From Chloroflexota bacterium (GTDB taxonomy: Bacteria; Chloroflexota; Limnocylindria; QHBO01), in the NCBI GenBank assembly GCA_005879775.1, contig VBJX01000031.1, positions 1 through 17,647 on the forward strand: a stretch of 17,647 nucleotides of DNA, in the 5' to 3' direction. The notes under the pieces were generated by a model. The model saw only the letters and a program-made list of their open reading frames with translations, made no database searches and was not told the origin of the DNA. Positions within the stretch are counted from its first letter, which is position 1. Each line of letters begins with the position of its first letter. The translations under genes were made by a program, and so were the position numbers. Shown here in pieces: positions 1-6,401 of the stretch.

Positions 1-488
1 CCGGTGCTGAGCCGCTTCTCCCGGCCGATTCGCGCGGCCAGCACCTCAACGTCGCGCTCGATCTGCACGCCGGGCCGCTGGTCCGCCTCCCAGTCGATCT
101 GCACGCCGCGGCGCGCCAGCAGGCAGGCCTCGACTGCGCCTGGGAGCATGGCGCGCTCGAGATAGCGCTCCAGACGGTGCCCGGCCAGGCGGGCGGCACT
201 GATCGATTCCGCCTCCCACGGTACCCACGATTCGGTGGCGCGATTCCAGCGGTACCAGTGGCCGTTGCGCTTCCGAAAACGGCCGGGCTCGGCGTGCACG
301 CTGATCGCCCAGGTCCCACCCGGTCCCACAACGACGGCGTCGAGCGGCGTTCGCCCACCGGCCGGCACGTTCGCCAGGAAGTGGAACCGATCGTCGAGGC
401 GTGCTCCCAGGCCGCTGGCCAGGCGCGAGATGGCAGGCCCCCCGAATGCCAGGCGTCGCAGCCGCGAAGGCCGGCGATGGACGATCAC
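1..488 (-). CDS. NERD-like (nuclease-related domain) protein, C-terminus cut by window edge
   Basis: Partial gene read on the minus strand from a GTG at 488; 162 codons are visible before the left edge. The start is chosen because the GTG overlaps the GNAT stop as GTGA, and AAGGAG lies 11 nt upstream (500-505). Residues 49-64 (LDAVVVGPGGTWAISV) followed by a basic and tryptophan-rich stretch (about 70-91) resemble the central strand of NERD domains, usually IDHVVVGPGGVFxIETK. D50 is kept, but the family's E-T-K position reads S63-V64-H65, so the putative nuclease residues are not intact. No signal peptide or membrane segment is visible. It is probably co-translated with the acetyltransferase. 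The fold assignment rests on this short motif alone, so it is moderate; nuclease activity is doubtful. Confidence 0.5.
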   Translation of the reverse strand, partial: MIVHRRPSRLRRLAFGGPAISRLASGLGARLDDRFHFLANVPAGGRTPLDAVVVGPGGTWAISVHAEPGRFRKRNGHWYRWNRATESWVPWEAESISAARLAGHRLERYLERAMLPGAVEACLLARRGVQIDWEADQRPGVQIERDVEVLAARIGREKRLST

Positions 489-970
489 CCCGCACCCAGC
501 TCCTTGGTCATGAGCACCGCGTTCTCCCGGTAGCCGAGGGAGCGGTAGAGGCCGCGTGCCACGTCGTTTCCGCCGAAGACATTGAGCTGCACCTGCCTCA
601 GGCCTCGCGCCCGGGCCTCGTCCTCCGCGAGCAGCATCGCCGCTCGCCCGTACCCCTTGCCACGCTGCCCCTCGGCGATCTCGATCTCGTACACGAAGAG
701 GGTCCGCTGGCCGTATTGCTCGCGCTCCGCCAGCCAGAGCCAGCCCACCTCCCCGGCATCGGCCTCTATGACGAAAAAGACGTGCCCCGGCGTCTGCAGG
801 CCACCCGGCAGGATGCTGGCGAAGTCGGCCTCCGACTTGCGCTGGGCGACCTCGGGCGAAAGACCACCGTGCGTCGCGATGTCGTTGGCATAGCCCGCCT
901 TCGAGGCGGCGACCCAGGCGGGATACTCGTCGGGTCGCATCGGGCGCAGGCGGACGCTGCTGGTCGCCAT
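485..970 (-). CDS. GNAT family N-acetyltransferase
   Basis: A 161-aa single-domain GNAT protein that would transfer an acetyl group from acetyl-CoA to an unidentified amine (small molecule or protein N-terminus). The acetyl-CoA pyrophosphate-binding motif A is plain: IEIAEGQRGKGYGRAAM (Q-x-x-G-x-G pattern), followed by the helix AMLLAEDEARARG and the motif B strand LNVFGGNDVARGLYRSLGY, typical of GNAT C-termini. In-frame ATGs exist further upstream (988, 997, 1018), but 970 is preferred because a GATAAT hexamer ends exactly 6 nt before it, fitting a leaderless start, and because longer versions add no recognisable sequence. The gene diverges from folE and overlaps the next minus-strand gene by GTGA. 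The substrate cannot be read from the sequence. Confidence 0.85.
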   Translation of the reverse strand: MATSSVRLRPMRPDEYPAWVAASKAGYANDIATHGGLSPEVAQRKSEADFASILPGGLQTPGHVFFVIEADAGEVGWLWLAEREQYGQRTLFVYEIEIAEGQRGKGYGRAAMLLAEDEARARGLRQVQLNVFGGNDVARGLYRSLGYRENAVLMTKELGAG

Positions 971-976
971 CGGCGA

Positions 977-982
977 ATTATC
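977..982 (-). promoter_or_regulatory. Putative -10 element (GATAAT) of GNAT gene, leaderless geometry
   Basis: On the minus strand GATAAT (5 of 6 matches to TATAAT) is followed by 6 nt and then the ATG at 970, so transcription would start at or next to the start codon. No convincing -35 hexamer is visible 16-18 nt upstream. Confidence 0.5.
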
Positions 983-990
983 GGCCATGG

Positions 991-1018
991 CTGACATGCC
1001 TCCGGTGGCTGCTAGCAT
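991..1018 (+). promoter_or_regulatory. Putative folE promoter (CTGACA -16 nt- TAGCAT), leaderless
   Basis: CTGACA at 991-996 (5 of 6 to TTGACA) is separated by 16 nt from TAGCAT at 1013-1018 (4 of 6 to TATAAT). The hexamer ends 6 nt before the folE ATG at 1025, so the transcript probably begins at the start codon. The element lies upstream of, and close to, the divergent GNAT -10. Confidence 0.55.
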
Positions 1019-1024
1019 GCGGCC

Positions 1025-1606
1025 ATGGATGAACCGATCCCGGGCAGCCAGATTCCCGACGCGATCCGCACACTCCTGGTGGAGCTGGGCGAAGAACCGA
1101 CGCGCGAGGGGCTGGCGGGCACCCCGGACCGAGTCCGTCGCATGTACGCGGAGCTGACCGACGGCTACCGGACCGATCCGGAGGCGCTCCTCAACGGCGC
1201 CTCGTTTGCGGTCGACTACGACGAGATGGTGGTCGTGCGCGACATCGAGTTCTACTCGCTCTGCGAGCACCACCTTCTCCCTTTCTTCGGCAAGGCGCAT
1301 GTCGGCTACCTGCCACGCGGCAAGGTGATCGGCCTCTCGAAGATCCCGCGCGTGGTCGACATGTACGCCCATCGCCTGCAGGTGCAGGAGCGGATGACCC
1401 AGCAGGTTGCCGGCTTCCTGATGGAGCGGCTCGACCCGAAGGGAGTCGGGTGCGTGATCGAGGCGACCCACCTCTGCACCGTCATGCGCGGGGTGAAGAA
1501 GCAGGAGGCGACGATGGTGACCTCCTCGATGCTCGGCACCTTCCGGCGCGACGCGCGCACGAGGTCCGAGTTCCTCACCTTCATCGGCCGTACCTCCGAG
1601 CGCTAG
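1025..1606 (+). CDS. folE: GTP cyclohydrolase I (FolE, type IA)
   Basis: Converts GTP to 7,8-dihydroneopterin triphosphate, the entry step to folate and other pterins; a cytosolic zinc enzyme. The 193-aa length suits the short bacterial form. The zinc and active-site motif SLCEHHLLPFFG is at residues 78-89 (C80 and H83 as ligands, H82 catalytic), and the third ligand C151 is in HLCTVMRGVKK (149-159). EPTREGLAGTPDRV (24-37) is the family's N-terminal signature. The ATG at 1025 is the first start in frame, and a -10 hexamer ends 6 nt upstream, suggesting a leaderless mRNA. Next comes a pterin-carbinolamine dehydratase-like gene 14 nt downstream, keeping two pterin genes together. It is divergent from the GNAT gene. 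Confidence 0.97.
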   Translation: MDEPIPGSQIPDAIRTLLVELGEEPTREGLAGTPDRVRRMYAELTDGYRTDPEALLNGASFAVDYDEMVVVRDIEFYSLCEHHLLPFFGKAHVGYLPRGKVIGLSKIPRVVDMYAHRLQVQERMTQQVAGFLMERLDPKGVGCVIEATHLCTVMRGVKKQEATMVTSSMLGTFRRDARTRSEFLTFIGRTSER

Positions 1607-1620
1607 GCTCAACGCACCCG

Positions 1621-1935
1621 ATGCCCTACGCCCCACTCCTGACCGACCCCGAGATCGACGAGGGACTCCGAAAGCTGCCCGACTGGGAACGCGATGGGGG
1701 ATGGATCGTGCGGACGATCCGCTGCCCGACCTTCCCCACCGCGATCGAGCTGGTCGACCGCGTCGCCGATGCCGCCGAGGAGGCAAACCACCACCCGGAC
1801 ATCGCGATCTCGTGGCGCAATGTCACCTTCCGCCTCACGACCAAGGCCTCGGGCGGCCTGACGACCAGGGACCTGGCCATGGCGGGCACGATCGACCGGC
1901 TGGCGGCCGACCTGCCAGGAGCGGCGAACCGATGA
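1621..1935 (+). CDS. 4a-hydroxytetrahydrobiopterin (pterin-4a-carbinolamine) dehydratase-like protein
   Basis: A 104-aa member of the PCD/DCoH family, which dehydrates pterin-4a-carbinolamine and has also been linked to molybdopterin metabolism in bacteria. The core motif is visible: E-x3-HHP with H57, H58, P59, then W65 and the downstream GGLTTRD with D84. The family motif expects His or Trp ten residues after the aromatic residue; here that position is K75 (AAG, 1843-1845), within TTKASGGL where THxAGGL is usual. The fold is clear but dehydratase activity is less certain. It follows folE by 14 nt and its stop overlaps the next start (ATGA), so it belongs to the same operon. No aromatic amino acid hydroxylase is nearby. 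Confidence 0.85.
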   Translation: MPYAPLLTDPEIDEGLRKLPDWERDGGWIVRTIRCPTFPTAIELVDRVADAAEEANHHPDIAISWRNVTFRLTTKASGGLTTRDLAMAGTIDRLAADLPGAANR

Positions 1936-2858
1936 AGATCGGGATCATGCTTCCGATCGACGAGGACGACGTCACCCACCGCTGGCCAGGCTGGGGCGAC
2001 CTGCGGGAGATGGCGATTGCCGCCGACGAAGGCGGCCTCGATTCGGTCTGGATGGCCGACCACCTCATCTTCCGCTCCCGGAACGGCGAGTCTTTCGGCA
2101 TCCGCGAAAGCTGGACGATGCTGACCGCGGTGGCCGCCGTCACCAGCCGAGTGGAGATCGGGCCGCTGGTGCTGGCGCTTCCATTCCGCAATCCCGCGCT
2201 GGTGGCGAAGATGGCGAACGAGCTCGACGAGGTGAGCGGCGGGCGCCTGATCCTGGGACTGGGCTGTGGCTGGCACCAGCCGGAGTTCGATGCCTTCGAC
2301 TTCCCGTTCGACCACCGGGTCGGCCGATTCGAGGAGGCGCTCGAGGTGCTCGTCCCGCTGCTGCGCACCGGCCGGGTGCAGTTCGAGGGCAGGTGGCACC
2401 GTGCCGATGCCGAGCTGCTCCCCCGTGGCCCGCGTCCGAACGGCCCGCCGATCCTGATCGCGGGCAAGGGGCCGCGCATGATGCGGCTGGTGGCGCGCCA
2501 TGCCGATGCCTGGAATGCGGCCTGGTATGGCACGCCGGAGAAGGCGGATGAGCTCGACCAGCGCATCGGGGCGCTGCGCGAGGCGTGCGCCGAAGAGGGG
2601 CGCGACCTGGGGACGATCGGGCTCACCGCGGGGATCTACGTCAGCTTCCCGGCCCTGCACACCGCCGGCGAGGAGGAGCCGCCGGAGGAGGCGATCGCCG
2701 GAGACGCCGAGTCCGTCGGCCGGGCGATGGCGGGGTACGCGGGCCGCGGGATCGAGCACCTGATCGTTCACTACTGGCCGCGGACCGTGCGTGGGGTCGC
2801 CGAGCTCGCCCGCGCGGCGGAGATCGCCCGGGGCCACGCTAGAATCGGCGCCGCATGA
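1932..2858 (+). CDS. LLM class flavin-dependent oxidoreductase (luciferase-like monooxygenase)
   Basis: A 308-aa TIM-barrel protein of the bacterial luciferase-like superfamily, which uses FMN or coenzyme F420; the sequence does not settle which. Family landmarks in order: MKIGIMLP at the N-terminus, ADEGGLDSVWMADH (31-44), the strand TSRVEIGPLVLALPFRNPA, the phosphate-binding stretch SGGRLILGLGCGWHQPEF (102-119), GRFEEALEVL (131-140), and GPPILIAGKGPRMMRLVARHADAWN. The start is fixed by an ATGA overlap with the preceding dehydratase gene; the stop overlaps the next start in the same way. No membrane or export signal is seen. Its position between pterin and B12-mutase genes gives no clear substrate. 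Confidence 0.9.
   Translation: MKIGIMLPIDEDDVTHRWPGWGDLREMAIAADEGGLDSVWMADHLIFRSRNGESFGIRESWTMLTAVAAVTSRVEIGPLVLALPFRNPALVAKMANELDEVSGGRLILGLGCGWHQPEFDAFDFPFDHRVGRFEEALEVLVPLLRTGRVQFEGRWHRADAELLPRGPRPNGPPILIAGKGPRMMRLVARHADAWNAAWYGTPEKADELDQRIGALREACAEEGRDLGTIGLTAGIYVSFPALHTAGEEEPPEEAIAGDAESVGRAMAGYAGRGIEHLIVHYWPRTVRGVAELARAAEIARGHARIGAA
2840..2845 (+). promoter_or_regulatory. Possible internal -10 (TAGAAT) before the B12-binding subunit gene
   Basis: TAGAAT (5 of 6 to TATAAT) ends 9 nt before the ATG at 2855, inside the last codons of the preceding gene. It could give a near-leaderless internal transcript in addition to read-through. No -35 is seen. Confidence 0.3.
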
Positions 2859-3292
2859 CAGAGACCCCGGCTCCAGAGACTCCCACCACGGGCCAGCCGC
2901 CGATCCGGGTGCTGATCGCCAAGCCTGGCCTCGACGGCCACGATCGTGGGGCCAAGGTGCTGGCGAGGGGCCTGCGCGACGAGGGATTCGAGGTCATCTA
3001 CACCGGCCTGCGGCAGTCGCCGGAGATGATCGTCGACGCATCCGAGCAGGAGGACGTCGACGTCATCGGGCTCTCGATCCTCTCGGGCGCGCACATGACC
3101 CTCCTCCCCAAGGTCGTCGAGCTCGCCCGCCAGCGGGGGATGGACGACGTCCTTATCGCCGCGGGCGGGATCATCCCTGACGCGGACGTGGGCAAGCTCA
3201 AGGCGGCTGGGATCGCGGAGGTCTTCGGTCCGGGAACCAGCATCGGGCAGATCGCGCGCTACTTCCGCGAGCACGCGCGCCGGCGCGCCTGA
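2855..3292 (+). CDS. Cobalamin-binding small subunit of an acyl-CoA mutase (methylmalonyl-CoA mutase C-terminal domain type)
   Basis: A 145-aa stand-alone B12-binding domain, the kind that pairs with a separate catalytic subunit in split acyl-CoA mutases interconverting branched and straight acyl-CoAs such as methylmalonyl- and succinyl-CoA. The start IRVLIAKPGLDGHDRGAKV holds the D-x-H-x-x-G motif (D27, H29, G32), whose His is the lower axial cobalt ligand. SILSGAH (74-80) and AAGGIIPDADVGKLKAAGI plus VFGPGTS follow as in mutase C-termini. The roughly 16-residue Pro/Thr-rich N-terminus looks flexible. It overlaps the upstream gene by ATGA and is followed 8 nt later by meaB, the mutase chaperone. 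The large catalytic subunit is not in this window, so the exact substrate is unknown. Confidence 0.92.
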   Translation: MTETPAPETPTTGQPPIRVLIAKPGLDGHDRGAKVLARGLRDEGFEVIYTGLRQSPEMIVDASEQEDVDVIGLSILSGAHMTLLPKVVELARQRGMDDVLIAAGGIIPDADVGKLKAAGIAEVFGPGTSIGQIARYFREHARRRA

Positions 3293-3300
3293 CGCGCGAG

Positions 3301-4218
3301 GTGGCTGACCTCGCCGAGCTCCTGCGCGGGGCCGTGGCAGGGGAGCGTCGCTCGCTCGCTCGCCTCCTGACCGCCATCGAGAACGATGCGCCGGGCATCC
3401 GCGAACTGCTGCCGAGCCTCTTCGCAGCCGGACGCGGAGCACATCTGGTGGGCATCACCGGTCCTCCGGGAAGCGGCAAGTCGACGCTCGTCAGCGCGCT
3501 GGCAGCCGAGTGGCGGCGGCGTGGCCGGCGAGTCGGGATCGTTGCCGTCGACCCCAGCTCGCCCCACACCCGCGGCGCGATCATGGGTGACCGGATCCGG
3601 ATGATGGACCACAGCGCGGACCCGGACGTCTTCGTCCGCTCCATGGCCAGCCGTGGCCAAATGGGCGGCCTGGCCGCCGCGACCTGGGTCGTGGCCGCCG
3701 CGATCGACGCGGCCGGCTACGACCCGATCGTGATCGAGACGGTGGGCGCCGGCCAGAGCGAGGTGGAGATCGCGCGCCTGGCCGAGACGACGGTGGTGGT
3801 GGAGATGCCGGAGGCCGGGGACGAGGTGCAGGCCATCAAGGCAGGGTTGCTGGAGGTCGCGGACGTGCTCGTCGTCAACAAGGCCGATCGGCCCGGCGCC
3901 GACCGGGCGGCTCGGCAGCTGCGTGCCATGCTCTCGACCGCGGGGGGCCGGGTCGCCCGCAAGCCGCCCCCCGTGCTCCTCACCAGCGCCACCGGTGGAG
4001 AGGGGATATCGGCCCTGGCCGAGGCGATCGACGGCCACCGCTCGGTCGCCCGCCTGCCGGATCAGGCCCGCGCACGCGCGGACGGGCAGCTGCGCCGGGC
4101 GCTCGGCGAGGCAGCCACGCGTCGCGCGGCCTCCCGAGCAGACTGGACGGCGACGGTTGAGGCGGTGGCGACGCACGAGATCGATCCGATCACCGCCGCT
4201 GAGCGGCTCCTGGCATGA
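3301..4218 (+). CDS. meaB: MeaB/ArgK family GTPase, B12-mutase chaperone
   Basis: A 305-aa G3E-type P-loop GTPase that gates cobalamin loading and protects or reactivates methylmalonyl-CoA mutase. Walker A is GPPGSGKS (54-61); VDPSSPHTRGAIMGDRIRM (83-101) and SMASRGQMGGLA (114-125) are MeaB signatures; ETVGAGQSE (146-154) is the switch region; NKADRPGAD (193-201) carries the guanine-specificity NKxD. The start is a GTG, 8 nt after the B12-subunit stop, with only a weak purine-rich ribosome site. Its place right after the B12-binding subunit is the usual MeaB context and strongly supports the role. The C-terminal helical dimerisation region is somewhat short but present. Confidence 0.95.
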   Translation: MADLAELLRGAVAGERRSLARLLTAIENDAPGIRELLPSLFAAGRGAHLVGITGPPGSGKSTLVSALAAEWRRRGRRVGIVAVDPSSPHTRGAIMGDRIRMMDHSADPDVFVRSMASRGQMGGLAAATWVVAAAIDAAGYDPIVIETVGAGQSEVEIARLAETTVVVEMPEAGDEVQAIKAGLLEVADVLVVNKADRPGADRAARQLRAMLSTAGGRVARKPPPVLLTSATGGEGISALAEAIDGHRSVARLPDQARARADGQLRRALGEAATRRAASRADWTATVEAVATHEIDPITAAERLLA

Positions 4219-4226
4219 CCGGCTGG

Positions 4227-4232
4227 TAGGCT
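4227..4232 (+). promoter_or_regulatory. Possible -10 (TAGGCT) before 3-hydroxyacyl-CoA dehydrogenase gene
   Basis: TAGGCT lies 8 nt before the ATG at 4241 in the 22-nt gap after meaB. The match to TATAAT is only 3 of 6; it is listed because its spacing resembles other starts in this window. No Shine-Dalgarno sequence is seen. Confidence 0.25.
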
Positions 4233-4240
4233 AGCCGGCC

Positions 4241-5116
4241 ATGGGCATCGAGCGGGTCTTCGTGGTGGGCGCCGGCCTGATGGGCCACGGGATCGCGCAG
4301 GTCAGCGCGGCCGCCGGCAAGCAGGTCACCCTGGCAGATCGGACTGCCGAGCTGGCCGAGCTCGGAAAGGGCCGCGTCGCGGCCAACCTGGCGCGCCAGG
4401 TCGAGAAGGCCAAGATGGACCAGGCAGCGGCGGATGCGATCCTGGGCCGGGTCTCGACGGCTACTGGCACCGACGGGGTGGGCGGGCACGACCTGGTGGT
4501 CGAGGCTGTCTTCGAGGACGAGGCCCTGAAGCGTCAGACCTGGGCAGCGATCGCCGCCCACGCCGACCCGGCGACGATCTTTGCCACCAACACGAGCAGC
4601 ATCAGCATCACCAGCCTGGCGACGGCCACCGACCGTCCTGGCCAGTTCATTGGCCTGCACTTCTTCTCGCCCGTCCAGGTGATGCGGCTCATCGAGATCA
4701 TTCGCGGGCTGGAGACCGATGAGGCCACCTTCGACGCTGCGCGCGCCTTCGCCGAGGAGCTCGGCAAGGAGGTGATCGTCTCCAAGGACTACCCAGGGTT
4801 CATCGTCAACCGCATGCTGGGCCCGTTCCTGAACGAGGCGGTCTTTGCCCTCATGGACGGCACCGCGAGTGCCGACGAGATCGACGTCGGAGCCAGGCTC
4901 GGCCTGAACCACCCGATGGGTCCGCTGGAGCTCTCCGACTTCATCGGCAATGACGTGATGCTCAACGTGATGGACGTGCTCTACCGCGGCTTCGGGGACC
5001 CGAAGTTCCGCGCCGCGCCGCTCCTGCGCCAGATGGTGGCAGGCGGGCACCTCGGCCGAAAGACGGGGCGTGGCTTCTACCGCTATGACGAGCGAGGCAA
5101 CAAGATCGGCTCATGA
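4241..5116 (+). CDS. 3-hydroxyacyl-CoA (3-hydroxybutyryl-CoA) dehydrogenase
   Basis: A 291-aa NAD(P)-dependent enzyme that oxidises L-3-hydroxyacyl-CoA to 3-ketoacyl-CoA. The Rossmann motif VVGAGLMGHGIAQ is at residues 8-20. NTSSISI (117-123) and IGLHFFSPV (137-145) hold the substrate-site Ser and catalytic His (H140); DYPGFIVNRML (183-193) holds N190; the C-terminal domain ends with LGRKTGRGFYRYD, as in bacterial Hbd/PaaH. HFFSP replaces the commoner HFFNP, a tolerated variation. It starts 22 nt after meaB and overlaps the acyl-CoA dehydrogenase start as ATGA, so the two are translationally coupled. This is the short single-function form, without a fused enoyl-CoA hydratase. Chain-length preference is unknown. 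Confidence 0.95.
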   Translation: MGIERVFVVGAGLMGHGIAQVSAAAGKQVTLADRTAELAELGKGRVAANLARQVEKAKMDQAAADAILGRVSTATGTDGVGGHDLVVEAVFEDEALKRQTWAAIAAHADPATIFATNTSSISITSLATATDRPGQFIGLHFFSPVQVMRLIEIIRGLETDEATFDAARAFAEELGKEVIVSKDYPGFIVNRMLGPFLNEAVFALMDGTASADEIDVGARLGLNHPMGPLELSDFIGNDVMLNVMDVLYRGFGDPKFRAAPLLRQMVAGGHLGRKTGRGFYRYDERGNKIGS

Positions 5117-6288
5117 CCAGCGTCGCGGTGCGGCCTGACCCGTTCGCGCTCAGCGAGGAGGAGCGCGGCGTACGAGACCTGGCCCGCGAGTTCGCCCAAC
5201 GTGAGCTGGCGCCGACGGTCGCGCAGCGCGACGACGAGGAGCGCTACGACCGGAGCCTCTTCACCCGGATGGGCGAGCTGGGGCTGACCGCCATCCCGTA
5301 CCCGGAGACCTATGGCGGGGCCGGCCTTTCCTCCTTCGCCTGGGTGCTGGCCTGCGAGGAGATCGCCGCGGTCGACATGGGGATGGCCGTGAGCCTCTCG
5401 GTCCACGTGCTCGCCCAGCTGTGCATCTTCAGCGCCGGGAGCGATGCGCAGAAGGAGCGCCTGCTGCCGCCGATGGCGGCCGGCAGCCACCTCGGAGCCT
5501 TCGCCCTGACCGAACCGCAATCGGGCTCCGATGCCGCGGCGCTGTCTCTGCGCGCCGATCGGACCGATGACGGCTACGAGCTGACCGGCACCAAGGTCTG
5601 GATCACCAACGGCGGGGATGCGGACACGTACGTCGTCTTTGCCACCGTCGACCGTTCAAAGGGACGAGAGGGGATCACCGCGTTCGCAGTCGAGCGCGAC
5701 ACGCCCGGCTTCCGGATCGGCAGCCACGAGCGGAAGATGGGGATCCGCGACTCGTCGTCCGCCGAGCTGGTCTTCGAGGGTGCCCGCGTGCCGCCGGATG
5801 CGCGGCTCGGCGAGGAGGGCCAGGGCCTCAAGGTGGCGCTCGGGTCCCTGGGTGCCGGCAGGGTCAGCATCGCGGCGGCCTGTACCGGGTTGGCACGGGC
5901 GGCGCTCGAGCACGCCGCGCGCTATGCGACCCAACGGGTGCAGTTCGGGCGGCCGATCGCCGACCAGGAGATGATCCAGTCGATGCTGGCCGATGCTGCC
6001 GTCGCCGTCGATGCCGCCCGTCTGCTCACCTGGCGCGCCGCCCGACTGCGCGATGCCGGCAAGCCCATCAATGCGGCCGGAAGCATGGCCAAGCTGTTCG
6101 CCAGCGATACCGCCATGCGGGTGGCGACCGATGCCGTGCAGATCTACGGCGGCGCCGGCTACAGCCGCGACAACCCGGTCGAGCGCTTCATGCGCGACGC
6201 CAAGGGGGCCCAGATCTACGAGGGCACCAACCAGGTCCAGCGGCTCATCATCGCCCAGCAGCTGATCGAGGATCTTCGCCGCAGCTGA
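5113..6288 (+). CDS. Acyl-CoA dehydrogenase
   Basis: A 391-aa FAD enzyme that desaturates acyl-CoA to trans-2-enoyl-CoA and passes electrons to electron-transfer flavoprotein. Family signatures: GAFALTEPQSGSDA (FAD/substrate loop, about residues 122-146), WITNGGDADTYVVFA, RVQFGRPIADQE, and the C-terminal QIYGGAGYSRDNPVERFMRDA followed by QIYEGTNQVQR. The catalytic base of short/medium-chain enzymes is present as E370 in YEGTNQ. The length matches short/medium- or branched-chain dehydrogenases. It is coupled to the preceding gene through an ATGA overlap and followed by a 113-nt gap before the acyl-CoA synthetase. No ETF genes are nearby. Substrate range cannot be read from sequence. Confidence 0.95.
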   Translation: MTSVAVRPDPFALSEEERGVRDLAREFAQRELAPTVAQRDDEERYDRSLFTRMGELGLTAIPYPETYGGAGLSSFAWVLACEEIAAVDMGMAVSLSVHVLAQLCIFSAGSDAQKERLLPPMAAGSHLGAFALTEPQSGSDAAALSLRADRTDDGYELTGTKVWITNGGDADTYVVFATVDRSKGREGITAFAVERDTPGFRIGSHERKMGIRDSSSAELVFEGARVPPDARLGEEGQGLKVALGSLGAGRVSIAAACTGLARAALEHAARYATQRVQFGRPIADQEMIQSMLADAAVAVDAARLLTWRAARLRDAGKPINAAGSMAKLFASDTAMRVATDAVQIYGGAGYSRDNPVERFMRDAKGAQIYEGTNQVQRLIIAQQLIEDLRRS

Positions 6289-6401
6289 ACGTCGCGGCTG
6301 CGTAGCGGCTGCCTCAGTGCCATCTACCGCGGTCGCGCCGCAGTGCGGCAGTGCATCATCGGGAACCAACGCAGACCTGCCACGGAGTCGGAGGCCCAGC
6401 G
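6289..6401 (+). other. 113-nt intergenic gap with small repeats and weak hairpins
   Basis: The gap between the acyl-CoA dehydrogenase and synthetase genes contains an 8-bp direct repeat GCGGCTGC (6294-6301 and 6305-6312), a 6-bp stem overlapping the stop codon (6280-6285 with 6297-6302) and a 5-bp hairpin (6337-6349). No U-tract follows any of these, so none is called a terminator, and no clear promoter is visible. Confidence 0.4.
6390..6394 (+). promoter_or_regulatory. Shine-Dalgarno GGAGG for acyl-CoA synthetase, decides its start
   Basis: GGAGG lies 7 nt before the ATG at 6402 and favours that codon over an in-frame ATG at 6351, which would add 17 residues without family similarity. Confidence 0.7.

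Noticed and set aside
1604..1609. TAGGCT before the pterin dehydratase start as a promoter
   Set aside because: It is built on the folE stop codon TAG, lies 11 nt from the ATG, and matches TATAAT poorly; read-through from folE explains expression.
971..1786. N-terminal extension of the GNAT frame to 433 residues
   Set aside because: The extra 272 residues lie antisense to folE and the dehydratase gene and show no GNAT similarity; family homology begins near the ATG at 970.
3470..3990. MeaB switch sequence PEAGD instead of PGxGD as a defect
   Set aside because: PExGD versions are, to my knowledge, common in MeaB proteins of several phyla; all other motifs are intact.
6294..6312. 8-bp direct repeat GCGGCTGC as an operator or repeat element
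   Set aside because: It is short, present as only two copies and GC-rich; there is nothing to distinguish it from chance.
6337..6349. Small hairpin GCCGC-AGT-GCGGC as a terminator after the acyl-CoA dehydrogenase
   Set aside because: A 5-bp stem without a U-tract is expected by chance in GC-rich DNA.
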